In this document: piece by piece, positions 30,110 to 38,548 of the stretch | How positions within the stretch are numbered: the stretch's first letter is position 1 | Layout of the letters: each line of letters opens with the position of its first letter | Translations under genes and position numbers: made by a program | Origin: Neptunicella marina | GTDB taxonomy: Bacteria > Pseudomonadota > Gammaproteobacteria > Enterobacterales > Alteromonadaceae | Length of the DNA stretch: 64,000 nucleotides | Assembly (NCBI RefSeq): GCF_014270035.1 | Contig: NZ_JACNEP010000011.1 | Span: 49,495 to 113,494 of the forward strand | Reading direction: 5' to 3' | The notes under the pieces: model-generated | What the model was told of the DNA's origin: nothing | Databases searched by the model: none | What the model saw: the letters and a program-made list of their open reading frames with translations, nothing else

Positions 30110-30386
30110 GTCAGGCTACGCCTAACCTAAATTCCCCATTCGCTGTGGCCAATTTTAAATTCAGATTAGTGAACTGCCAGACGAGGCAGGGATGCCGAGC
30201 CAGTTGCAACAGAACGGATGTGGATTTGCGGCGGTGGCGGTTTGCCTGAATTAAAAATTGAACAGACACAGTGCAGGGGTGCCGTTGGGTTCCAAGGGAA
30301 TTGCGGCAGCACAATTCCCTTGGTTGCTGTCGCCAACGCGACGCCCAAGATTAACTTTTATAACAAGTGGTTAGTTGCGCAGCAAT
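30110..30386 (-). repeat. Palindromic repeat family A, copy 3 (inverted)
   Basis: Same element as copies 1 and 2 but on the opposite strand, so the A copies flank the cassette array in inverted orientation. H1 is at 30292-30323 and H2 at 30152-30258, again 107 bp. The arm sequences match copy 2 more than copy 1. Confidence 0.8.
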
Positions 30387-30567
30387 ACTGCCAATATATC
30401 AAGCAGCGCCTGACCAAATCTGCGACTCTGACTTTTAGGCAAAATCAATTTGGCTTTCGAATGGCTAGACAGGATGTTTAGCCAAGGCCATTGCTTTGCA
30501 GGGATTGCTGCCTTTGGCCGTTTCGAATTAAAGCCGGATTGATTTTGGCGTTAAAAAGTCGGCGGAG
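30329..30567 (+). repeat. Repeat family B, copy 1
   Basis: About 240 bp, repeated at 30680 with very high identity. Its first part is the outer segment of an A unit; the second part is a 131-bp imperfect palindrome (30430-30560) from GACTTTT to AAAAGTC. Contains no credible ORF. Confidence 0.8.
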
Positions 30568-30589
30568 TGAAAGACCTTTAGCCTATTTG

Positions 30590-31070
30590 GGTCTGTCCAA
30601 ATAGGCTCGCGCCCACAGGACTGGGCGTGAAAAACATCATGGATGATACCGAAGTGTGCAAAGCACTAAGATTGTGGTCGTCGCCAACGCGACGCCCAAG
30701 ATTAACTTTTATAACAAGTGGTTAGTTGCGCAGCAATACTGCCAATATATCAAGCAGCGCCTGACCAAATCTGCGACTCTGACTTTTAGGCAAAATCGAT
30801 GTGGCTTTCGAATGGCTAAACAGGAAGTTTAGCCAAGGCCAATGCTTTGCAGGGATTGCTGCCTTTGGCCGTTTCGAATTAAAGCCAGATTGATTTTGGC
30901 GTTAAAAAAGTCAGTGGAGTGTAGGGTTTTTACTCCGGGCATCCTGCCCTTCGCCTTTCAGACCGCACTGGAGTGCGTTCAAAATTTTTCCTGAAAATTT
31001 TGTCGCCAGTTTGGTGTCTAAAAAAGGGGCTTGCCCCGCATGGATGCGGGGAGAGTAAAGCTATGGATGG
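30590..31070. repeat. Cluster of short hairpins with GGA-containing loops
   Basis: Around repeat B copy 2 are many small perfect hairpins: 30580-30607 (11-bp arms), 30610-30627 (loop CAGGAC), 30636-30647 (ATCAT-GG-ATGAT), 30937-30949, 30964-30977 (CGCACT-GG-AGTGCG), 30980-31002 (9-bp arms), 31036-31053 (CCCCGCAT-GG-ATGCGGGG) and about 31059-31073. All but the first show GGA, or TCC on the other strand, at the apex. Noncoding REP-like DNA or structured RNA. Confidence 0.6.
30680..30919 (+). repeat. Repeat family B, copy 2
   Basis: Direct repeat of 30329-30567, offset 351 bp. It differs by scattered substitutions and one extra A near the end. Its palindrome core (30790-30900) keeps pairing. 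Confidence 0.8.
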
Positions 31071-31088
31071 CTTAATTGTGTAATTTGA

Positions 31089-32345
31089 CTAAATCTGTGA
31101 TTCAACCTGCAATCGCTGCAACGCCTCCATCACCTCGGCATCACACTCTAAGCCACTTTGCTTATCACATACCGGCGCTGCCTCTGGAACAAAATCCTCT
31201 CTAAACTGCCCGTTAACGTGGTACAAGCGCTCAAATCCGATATCTATGCTTATGTTGGAATTAGGCAGTTTAAATTGATTAATTCCACCTAATAAATCGG
31301 CCATGGGGGTGCCAATAATCGCTTTGGCGCCCAGGGCATCAAAACCAATGGTCATGCCTTCGCCCATGCTGCCTGTCCAGCGTCCGGCCAGCACAATAAA
31401 TGGTTTGGAGTAATAAGGCTGGGTTGGCGTGACATAGGCTGTTTGCAGCGGCGCATCGCTGTAATGTTGTTCGGCAGTTTGTACACGGTACTTTTGGTAA
31501 GCGGTTTTGCTCGTGACAAAATGCCCGAGTATAGGTTCTGCCACACCTGTGTTGCCGCCACTTGGTGTATTGCGCAAATCTATAATCAGGCCATCGGTTT
31601 GCAGTAAGTTTTTAATCGCATCGTTAAAGGCTGCCACGGTGGCGCTGTCGCCCAGGTTGTTATTAAAACGGATATAACCCACGCTACCAAACTGTTTAAC
31701 CACCAACGCGGGCTGTTGTTTAAGTGTATTTATCGCATCATAACTGGCGGCTAAATTCACCGTGTGTTTAACCCCGCTGTCATCCAGAACCTCAATGCTG
31801 CGTTTAGTGTTGCGCAGGCCGCCTAAGGCAACGTTTATTGCCCATAACTTATGTGCATCACTCAGGGGGAACTTTGTATGACCAAATACCTGTGCAATGG
31901 TGCTTTCAATATTCTGGCCGTTAATTGTGATGATGCGCAGCCCGGCTCTTAGTGCACTGTTTGATGCGGCGCTACCGGCTTTAATACGCTCAATAATATA
32001 GCTGTTACCTTGTTTTGTTGCCCAGATATCAGAGCCTGTTGGGGTAACACTAAAATCTTTATTATCTAACGGACCTACATTGAAATGTGGATCGATAAAA
32101 AACTGTTTCACCACCTGCAGCAGGTCTTTAAATTCCGCCTCTGATTTAACCTGTGTTACCTGCTCTGCGTAATAAGCCTTAAGCGCTTGCCAGTCCACTG
32201 GCGCGGTATCGAGGTAGGCATAGTTCTGCTCTGTGGTTTTTACGAACTGCTGCCAGCTTTGTTGAGTATTAAAAGCCGCAGCAAAGGTGCCGCCCGTTAA
32301 ACTGATAAAAAGAACAAGTGTGTGAAGCAAGGTTTTATAACCCAT
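31089..32345 (-). CDS. Exported S41-family (C-terminal processing-type) peptidase
   Basis: About 418 residues. Signal peptide at about 1-23 (LVLFISLTGGTFAAA), a degenerate PDZ-like region (AGLRIITINGQNIES), then the S41 catalytic fold with DGLIIDLRNTPSGGN and the nucleophile serine in AGRWTGSMGEGM. S41 family members cleave proteins in the periplasm or are tricorn-like; the target is unknown. The start at 32345 has AAGGA at the right distance; the ORF start at 32372 does not. It follows the MarR gene by 33 nt. Confidence 0.8.
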   Translation of the reverse strand: MGYKTLLHTLVLFISLTGGTFAAAFNTQQSWQQFVKTTEQNYAYLDTAPVDWQALKAYYAEQVTQVKSEAEFKDLLQVVKQFFIDPHFNVGPLDNKDFSVTPTGSDIWATKQGNSYIIERIKAGSAASNSALRAGLRIITINGQNIESTIAQVFGHTKFPLSDAHKLWAINVALGGLRNTKRSIEVLDDSGVKHTVNLAASYDAINTLKQQPALVVKQFGSVGYIRFNNNLGDSATVAAFNDAIKNLLQTDGLIIDLRNTPSGGNTGVAEPILGHFVTSKTAYQKYRVQTAEQHYSDAPLQTAYVTPTQPYYSKPFIVLAGRWTGSMGEGMTIGFDALGAKAIIGTPMADLLGGINQFKLPNSNISIDIGFERLYHVNGQFREDFVPEAAPVCDKQSGLECDAEVMEALQRLQVESQI

Positions 32346-32378
32346 AACTATCCTTATTGGTGTTTTTTGCATGTTGGT

Positions 32379-32852
32379 TTATGGCTCAAGGTGAGGGGAT
32401 TGATCGTACAGGCGGTGCAGTAGTGAACGTTTTGCCAGACCTTTTTCCATGGCCTTAAGTGCTTGTTCCAGATCAACTCCCACCTCGTTCCATAAGGTGT
32501 CGTACACTTTCTCAAAATCCTGCATGATGGCGACGATTTGCTGCGCTTCAGCCATGGCGTTAGGGGCAATGATGTAAACCCGTTTGCGCGAGTCATGTTC
32601 ATCTGGTTGTGATTGAAAATAATTATTTTGCACCGTGTTTTTTAACCGGCTTTCAATCAGCTGACGCGACAGTCCGATATGTTTCGACAGTTCAGAGGAT
32701 GATAAGGGGCCTTGTGTATATAGCGCGAGCATTATTGATATGCAATTGGCCGGAAAGCGAATATCCAGTTCATCGAATACCTCTTGCCCTTGTAGTGCGA
32801 TAAGTTCGGCAGAGCGCATTAATATTGCGCCAAATTGCGGGCTTCTGATCAT
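32379..32852 (-). CDS. MarR-family transcriptional regulator
   Basis: 157 residues. Winged helix-turn-helix: LYTQGPLSSSELSKHIGLSRQLIESRLKNTVQNNYFQSQPDEHDSRKRVYIIAP matches the MarR DNA-binding domain and wing, flanked by helices for dimerisation. AAAGGA precedes ATG 32852. It heads the transcript with the S41 peptidase, so it probably controls that gene and itself; the ligand is unknown. Confidence 0.85.
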   Translation of the reverse strand: MIRSPQFGAILMRSAELIALQGQEVFDELDIRFPANCISIMLALYTQGPLSSSELSKHIGLSRQLIESRLKNTVQNNYFQSQPDEHDSRKRVYIIAPNAMAEAQQIVAIMQDFEKVYDTLWNEVGVDLEQALKAMEKGLAKRSLLHRLYDQSPHLEP

Positions 32853-33082
32853 ATGGACATCCTTTTCACTGGTTATTAAACATTAAGGAAATATTTTGCG
32901 CAAAAATTTTCATAAATCAATCTTTTTGATTAAATAAATGAAAATGAGCTTGTTACTTTGAGGGAAATTTCACGGCTAATACCTTTGGCTGGCATGCGCA
33001 AACAAAGGCCTACGCATGGCTGAGCATTTGAAATATAAAGATTGAAAGTGATTCATAGCGTAAATGCTGCGTAAAAATTGAA

Positions 33083-33101
33083 AATGATAATAAATATCAT
33101 T
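33083..33101. promoter_or_regulatory. Fur box
   Basis: AATGATA, five bases, TATCATT: a 7-5-7 dyad close to the Fur consensus, about 90-105 nt before the start of the DUF/PepSY gene pair. Predicts iron-repressed expression. Confidence 0.75.
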
Positions 33102-33189
33102 ACCATGCGTGCCAGTTCATACATAATGTCTTTATGCAAAGCCGATTGTTTTGTCTTTGCTAACCAATCCCTTAGTGAAAGGAGCCCTG

Positions 33190-33723
33190 ATGGCGTTGTT
33201 AAGTTTGTTACTGTCTTTTACCGGTGTTGGCTGCGTGTTTTTAAGCTGGAAAGGGCAGCTAAAACATCCGCTGCTGAAGTGGCTTGGTTGGATGTTAACC
33301 ATAGTGGCGGCCTTTAGCTGGATGAATGTGACCAGCGCTGAATTTAGCTGGGCGTACGCAACGCTGGCGGTATCGGCTGCGGCGAGTGTGTTGGTATTAA
33401 GCCGCCTTGAGCTAAAGAAAGCATCCAACAGCAAAGCGAAAATTGAAGACAAGCCAGGTTATCAACTACGTAATCTTGTTCCCAACCTGTGGTTATTTAT
33501 AGTCGCTGTGCCAGTGGCGGGTATCGCAGCGTTAACCGTAACGCCCTGGGTATTGAGTTTATTTCCGCTTACGTCAGGTAATGCCAGTGTGCTGGGCATT
33601 TATTTATTGCCTGTGGTGTGGGGCGGTTTTAGTTATTGGGGCTGCGCCTCACAGCGCCGTTTTTTCAGTCATCTGATTATTATTTTGATTGCACTGTTTG
33701 GTGCGTATCGCGTCTGGCTTTAG
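33190..33723 (+). CDS. Polytopic membrane protein, iron-uptake-associated
   Basis: 177 residues with about five to six hydrophobic helices. It resembles the small DUF3325/DUF3649-type membrane proteins found beside PepSY proteins in siderophore loci, but I cannot assign the family firmly. AAAGGAG precedes ATG 33190. Directly upstream is a Fur box, and a PepSY protein follows after 14 nt, so a role in iron acquisition is inferred. Confidence 0.65.
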   Translation: MALLSLLLSFTGVGCVFLSWKGQLKHPLLKWLGWMLTIVAAFSWMNVTSAEFSWAYATLAVSAAASVLVLSRLELKKASNSKAKIEDKPGYQLRNLVPNLWLFIVAVPVAGIAALTVTPWVLSLFPLTSGNASVLGIYLLPVVWGGFSYWGCASQRRFFSHLIIILIALFGAYRVWL

Positions 33724-33737
33724 GCGAAAGGGGATTT

Positions 33738-35159
33738 ATGCGTTTTACGCCGTCAAAGCTGTTTAGTCAGCAATCATTAAAAGCACACGCCTGGCTCGGT
33801 TTATTAACCGGCGCCCTGATGTATTGGGTTTGTTTATCGGGCGCACTGGCGGTGTATTACCCGCTGCTGGAGCGCTGGGAACAACCGGACATACAGGAGT
33901 ATCGCACGCTAAGCGATGCCAATTTACAAAAAGCTTACGAAGCGGCCAATCAGCTGTCGGCCGATACCCATCATTTATTTATTATGCTGCCCACCGAGGA
34001 GATGCAGCGCCCAAGCATTGCATCCGATACTCAAAGCTGGTTAATCAATCATGACGGCAGCCTGGGTGGCAGTAAATCGCATCCGTGGAAAGACATGCTG
34101 GTCAATCTGCATTTGTATCTGCATCTGCCGTATAACATCGGCATGCTGGTGGTTAGTGTGTTGGGCGCCTTGTTATGTGCGCTGATTTTATCCGGCGTGA
34201 TTGCGCATCGGCGTATATTTAAAGATGCCTTTAATCTGCGCTTTAAAGGGCAGGCGGTGCAAACCCAGGCCGATATTCATAACCGAATTAGTGTATGGGG
34301 CTTACCGTTTCATTTAATGATTGGCATAACAGGCGCCTACTTTGGCCTGGCGAGTTTAATTAACGTGTTTTTTGCTGAAGTATTTTATCAGGATGATCAA
34401 AGCAAACTGATGGCCGATTTATACGGTGCTGAGCCTGCATTAAGTCAGCCTGTCTCGGCGGCATCGATTGATGTGGCAATGCAGAATTTACGTGAACTGG
34501 CACCGCAGGCCGAACCGTTTTATGTGACATTAGAGGACGTGGGTGAGCCTGAGCAGTACATGATCATCGGTGCGCATTTTAAAGACCGGTTGATTTACGC
34601 CGAGCAATACCGTTTTGATAGTCAGGGCAATTACATTAACAAAGTGGGTTTTAGTGACGGCAGCGCAGCCAAGCAGGCGATGTTTTCTATCTATCGGTTG
34701 CACTTTGGCCATTTTGGTCACGCTTTGGTGCAAGTGATGTATTTATTGCTGGGCTTAGGCTTAAGTGTGGTTTCAGTAACCGGGATTAACCTGTGGCTTA
34801 GTAAACGTAAAGGACGCGATTTTATTAATAATGCCTGGCAGGGCATTGTGTGGGGCACGCCGCTGGCTTTGGTGATTTCGGCTATCGGCCAGATATTACT
34901 TGGCATCGCTGCGGTACCCGGTTTTTGGTTTAGTGTGATTGCCAGTATGTTGATGTGTCAGTTAGTGGATAAACACAACCTGAATCGCAGCGTATTACAG
35001 GGCTTAACTGCACTGGCACTGGTGTTGTTCTTAGCCGGGTATGTAGTCAAATTTAGTGCTTATTGGTCGCTTGATTTTGTATGGCCGCTAAATGCTTTGT
35101 TATTGCTCACTGCAATTGGATTTTGGCTTTGGTCGCGATATAGCCTTAAACGTATCTAA
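33738..35159 (+). CDS. PepSY-associated transmembrane protein (PiuB-like)
   Basis: 473 residues. Seen: an N-terminal helix with HAWLGLLTGALMYWVCLSGALAVYYPLLERWEQ, HLHLYLHLPYNIGMLVVSVLGALLCALILSGVIAHRR, a large periplasmic part with a PepSY-like segment, and a C-terminal helical bundle. Members of this family sit in iron and siderophore loci and are thought to reduce or process imported ferric siderophores. AAAGGGGA precedes ATG 33738. Fur box upstream of the operon. Confidence 0.85.
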   Translation: MRFTPSKLFSQQSLKAHAWLGLLTGALMYWVCLSGALAVYYPLLERWEQPDIQEYRTLSDANLQKAYEAANQLSADTHHLFIMLPTEEMQRPSIASDTQSWLINHDGSLGGSKSHPWKDMLVNLHLYLHLPYNIGMLVVSVLGALLCALILSGVIAHRRIFKDAFNLRFKGQAVQTQADIHNRISVWGLPFHLMIGITGAYFGLASLINVFFAEVFYQDDQSKLMADLYGAEPALSQPVSAASIDVAMQNLRELAPQAEPFYVTLEDVGEPEQYMIIGAHFKDRLIYAEQYRFDSQGNYINKVGFSDGSAAKQAMFSIYRLHFGHFGHALVQVMYLLLGLGLSVVSVTGINLWLSKRKGRDFINNAWQGIVWGTPLALVISAIGQILLGIAAVPGFWFSVIASMLMCQLVDKHNLNRSVLQGLTALALVLFLAGYVVKFSAYWSLDFVWPLNALLLLTAIGFWLWSRYSLKRI

Positions 35160-35192
35160 ACCGACTGGTTCAATCTCAAATTAAACTTATAA

Positions 35193-35216
35193 AAAAGCCC
35201 GCATGCGCGGGCTTTT
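35193..35216. terminator. Bidirectional terminator between PepSY gene and TonB receptor
   Basis: AAAAGCCCGC, ATGC, GCGGGCTTTT: 10-bp arms with A and T tracts on both sides, between convergent genes. Confidence 0.9.
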
Positions 35217-35241
35217 GTCTGGTTAAGTCAGGTAGTTGTCT

Positions 35242-38214
35242 TTAGAAAGACAAACGTGCACCTAAGTAAAGTCTGCGTGGCTCAACCCAGCCCAGTGCTT
35301 CACCAAATTGTGTATCACCGTCACCGTTTAACAGGTCTTGTTCACGGGTAACCGCCTGATCATCCAGTGCATTGAAGATATCCATAAAGAATTCAGCTTT
35401 ATAGGTGTCATCAATATCCATGCTGTACTTGATACGTAAGTCCAGAGTTCCGTATGAAGGTGTTGTATGTGAACCAACTGCGCCTTCAGAAATCCAGGTA
35501 TCAACCACGCCCTGATAATCATAAGCGTCATCCATAACCGGTAAATGACGGCTACCAATGGCTTGTGTTTCACTATAACGGGTACCTGAGTTCCAGTTAT
35601 AAATAGCACCGATTTCAAAACCATTATCAAAGTAATAGGAACCTATGACTTTGAACTGGTCCGCAACGTTACCAGGCTGTTTACCATATTGGTTAGGTGC
35701 GCGTGGATCCAGTGCACCCCAGTCACCCTGATAATCAGCATTACTGTCAGAGTTACTGTTACCTTCAGCTTCATTGTGGGTATATGAAACCAGCATTTGC
35801 CAGTTATCGGTACGGTGTTTACGGAAGGTTAACTCATAGCCTTTATATTTACGTTCACCACCGGCCAGTGTGCCGATGACATAGTTTGAGTCAGGACGTT
35901 CAGTATAACCGAAGTATGATAACGGCAATTCAAGCCAGGTACCGGCATAAGCGCCTTGCTCGTCGTACAGACCTAAATCGTAATCTTCCAGAATGTCACT
36001 GGTTTTACGATCGGTATAGGTTGCAGATACGCTCATATCTTCGGCAACATTCATCGAATAACCAATCATAAACTCGTCGGTATATGGAGTCTTGGTATTA
36101 GGAGAAAAGAAAGCATCCTGTGTTCCGATACCACCACGGGTACGATACGTTAACCAATGATCGTTTACCCATAACTGTTCTTCACGCACAGAGCCGGTCA
36201 GGTTACCTGCAAATGATGTCATGTTAGTACGAATCGGATCATAGTAGCGCCCTGCAAATGCCCAGACTTTACTTTCGCCGTCACCATTAACATCGTATAC
36301 CACACTCAAACGAGGAGCATATTCCCAGTCGAAGGTGAAGATTTTGTCACCTGTTGAGGCGTAGTGATCCCATTTTTCTGCACGGATACCACCGGCAACA
36401 GTCAGGCTGTCCAACGTCCAGCTATCCTGAATATAGAAAGTGGTTCCCTTGGTTTCCAGTTTGGATTCTGCCTGTTGAACCTGCACAATACGGTAGTTAT
36501 TAATTTGGCCACCTGGGTTACCGTCAGAGCTGTTAAACGTTAATGCTTTTAATTCATCGTTGCTGATAACACCATCACTATCGCTATCCAGTATACCTGT
36601 GTAATAAGCGGAATCGCTGCTTTCACCCATGGCTTCAATGATACGTTCAAGATCAGCCGAGGCAATGGTACGAATACCTGACCAGCCCGAACCGATATAT
36701 TCGCCTAACGATACGCCTGAATTCTGTTTGGCAATTGAGGTATAAATTGCACCTTCACCGGTATAAACCTGATTGGAGATGTTTTCATTGGTTTCCCGTT
36801 CGAAACCAAACTCGATGGTATGATCACCAAAATCGGTGTACAGATAATATTCCAGATTAAAATAAGCTGTTTCTTTATTACGGAAACGAATGGTGTTGGC
36901 GCCTAAACCACCTAATGACAGGTCGGCTTTAGTTGGATTACCACCCTTATACGCCACGTCATTTGATGTAGACTGATCCGCGGCATTGTCTGTCAACTCA
37001 CCTTCATGTGAGAAATAACCCACGTTTAATACAACGTCATCCCAGGAATGGCTGTATTCAATTTTGTAATTATCCCCACCTTGATCACGGGCACGGTCGC
37101 GGTTATTTAACGTATTAATGTCGTCTGAACCCGAAATGGTCGTTGGGTCGTTAAAGTAGGTAACAGTTAAACGATCATCATCGGTTGCCTGCCAGGTTAA
37201 TTTGGCAAAACCCAGTTTTTCATCACGTTCTACCGAGCGGGCAAAAGCGCCGGTATTGGGGTTAGTTACATCGGTTTTTTCATTTTTTAACTGGTATGAA
37301 GCGAAGAACCACAGTTGATCTTTGATAATTGGGCCGCCTAAGGTTACCGCAGTATCAAAGTTTTTAAAGCTGCCTTCGGCCTGCTCTTCATGGTCATAAT
37401 CACTTACCAGGCTGTCGTTTTGCATGTAGTAGTTGATTGAACCATGCCATTCATTACTACCTGACTTGGTGGTTACGCGTGAAACCAGACCCGCGCCGCC
37501 AGCGTATTTTGCTGGTACACCACCGGTAATGATTTGTTGTTCCTGAATAATCTCAGAGTTGAAGTTGGCACCAAATGTACCCGTAGAGTTATCAGTTACA
37601 TTGACACCATCGATATAATAAACGTTATCTGATGAACTACCGGCGCTGCCCGTTTTAGGATCTGGAATATCAGAATAGTTAACCCCGGATTTAGATGAAG
37701 GGTTGTTATCCAGACTGGGTTTTACGCCCGGCGCCAATTGCAGATAGTTCTGGTAGCTACGCTGTGTAGGAAGCGATTCAGTTAAATCCAGTGTAATGTC
37801 CGTGGCAACAACAGAAGAGGTTGTATCCAGAGCTGCAATCTGACGGCCTGTTACGGCAATCTTTTCGATGCCGCTGTCACCAACAGCGTAACTGAAGCTT
37901 AATACTTTACCCGTGGTTACACGCAGGTTATTGGCTTCGAAGGGTTCAAAACCGTTACCGGTTACGTCCACTTCATATTTGTTGGAAGGATCCAGACCGG
38001 TTAATCGCACCACACCTTCTGCATCGGTCACCGCTTCTTTGCTCACCAGACTCTCAGGTGAACTTACCATGACCTTGGCTCCTGCTACCGGTTGTCCTTG
38101 TGCATTAACAATAGTGATTTTTAATCCACCGGTTTCTGCGGCAAAAGCGGTTGCAGATACACCAAGAGTGGCTGCAACGGCAATGGCCGTCATACTTTTT
38201 CTTAAAAATGTCAT
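35242..38214 (-). CDS. Oar-like TonB-dependent outer-membrane receptor
   Basis: 990 residues. Signal peptide (cleaved near ATAFAAE), an N-terminal carboxypeptidase-regulatory-like beta domain (about 28-105), plug domain with VYYIDGVNVTD, and a beta-barrel ending LYLGARLSF with terminal Phe. Such Oar-type receptors import large substrates, often peptides or glycans. An EF-hand-like loop occurs in the barrel region at residues 543-554. A strong GGGGAG precedes ATG 38214. Divergent from the LytS/LytTR pair, which may control it. Substrate unknown. Confidence 0.85.
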   Translation of the reverse strand: MTFLRKSMTAIAVAATLGVSATAFAAETGGLKITIVNAQGQPVAGAKVMVSSPESLVSKEAVTDAEGVVRLTGLDPSNKYEVDVTGNGFEPFEANNLRVTTGKVLSFSYAVGDSGIEKIAVTGRQIAALDTTSSVVATDITLDLTESLPTQRSYQNYLQLAPGVKPSLDNNPSSKSGVNYSDIPDPKTGSAGSSSDNVYYIDGVNVTDNSTGTFGANFNSEIIQEQQIITGGVPAKYAGGAGLVSRVTTKSGSNEWHGSINYYMQNDSLVSDYDHEEQAEGSFKNFDTAVTLGGPIIKDQLWFFASYQLKNEKTDVTNPNTGAFARSVERDEKLGFAKLTWQATDDDRLTVTYFNDPTTISGSDDINTLNNRDRARDQGGDNYKIEYSHSWDDVVLNVGYFSHEGELTDNAADQSTSNDVAYKGGNPTKADLSLGGLGANTIRFRNKETAYFNLEYYLYTDFGDHTIEFGFERETNENISNQVYTGEGAIYTSIAKQNSGVSLGEYIGSGWSGIRTIASADLERIIEAMGESSDSAYYTGILDSDSDGVISNDELKALTFNSSDGNPGGQINNYRIVQVQQAESKLETKGTTFYIQDSWTLDSLTVAGGIRAEKWDHYASTGDKIFTFDWEYAPRLSVVYDVNGDGESKVWAFAGRYYDPIRTNMTSFAGNLTGSVREEQLWVNDHWLTYRTRGGIGTQDAFFSPNTKTPYTDEFMIGYSMNVAEDMSVSATYTDRKTSDILEDYDLGLYDEQGAYAGTWLELPLSYFGYTERPDSNYVIGTLAGGERKYKGYELTFRKHRTDNWQMLVSYTHNEAEGNSNSDSNADYQGDWGALDPRAPNQYGKQPGNVADQFKVIGSYYFDNGFEIGAIYNWNSGTRYSETQAIGSRHLPVMDDAYDYQGVVDTWISEGAVGSHTTPSYGTLDLRIKYSMDIDDTYKAEFFMDIFNALDDQAVTREQDLLNGDGDTQFGEALGWVEPRRLYLGARLSF
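36553..36588 (-). other. EF-hand-like calcium loop within the Oar-like receptor
   Basis: Encodes DSDSDGVISNDE, fitting the 12-residue EF-hand loop (Asp at 1, 3, 5, Gly at 6, Ile at 8, Glu at 12). It suggests calcium binding by an external loop of the receptor. Confidence 0.65.
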
Positions 38215-38284
38215 TCATGTCTCCCCGGCTCATTTTATTTATTAATTTGAGCCTTATTTTTTGTGAGCCATGACGCTGTAACCT

Positions 38285-38317
38285 ACATATCCTGTATGTC
38301 AGTCAGGATGCAGACTG
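38285..38317. repeat. Two GGA/TCC-apex hairpins in the receptor-kinase intergenic region
   Basis: ACATA-TCCTG-TATGT (38285-38299) and CAGTC-AGGATGCA-GACTG (38300-38317), back to back. Same style as the hairpin cluster at 30.6-31.1 kb. They lie in the leader side of the TonB receptor gene. Confidence 0.5.
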
Positions 38318-38548
38318 GCGATACAAAAATTGTTGTTACAGGTCATGGTTAATTTTCAGAGGGTAAATCTGATTACCCAACGCAAAATTATGCCTATGAC
38401 GATTTGTAAACCATGTGAGATCCACAAAAGGAGGGAGCAGGGGGATTAATGTGTCTAAATCGCGGATAAGCGGGATTGTATTGTGGTAAATAACGCTGAA
38501 TAAATGGATCTGTCCGGGGATAAAACCGGCAAAATTCGCGCTTAATGG

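Noticed and set aside
30218..30481. 87-codon open frame within the repeat region
   Set aside because: It lies entirely within repeat families A and B, has no ribosome site and its sequence reflects palindromes rather than a protein family.
27964..31080. CRISPR array
   Set aside because: Repeats are long, few, palindromic and unevenly spaced, with no short direct repeats separated by unique spacers and no cas genes.
36260..36310. Second EF-hand in the Oar-like receptor (DVNGDGES)
   Set aside because: It lacks the acidic residue at position 12 and resembles a common turn before a barrel strand.
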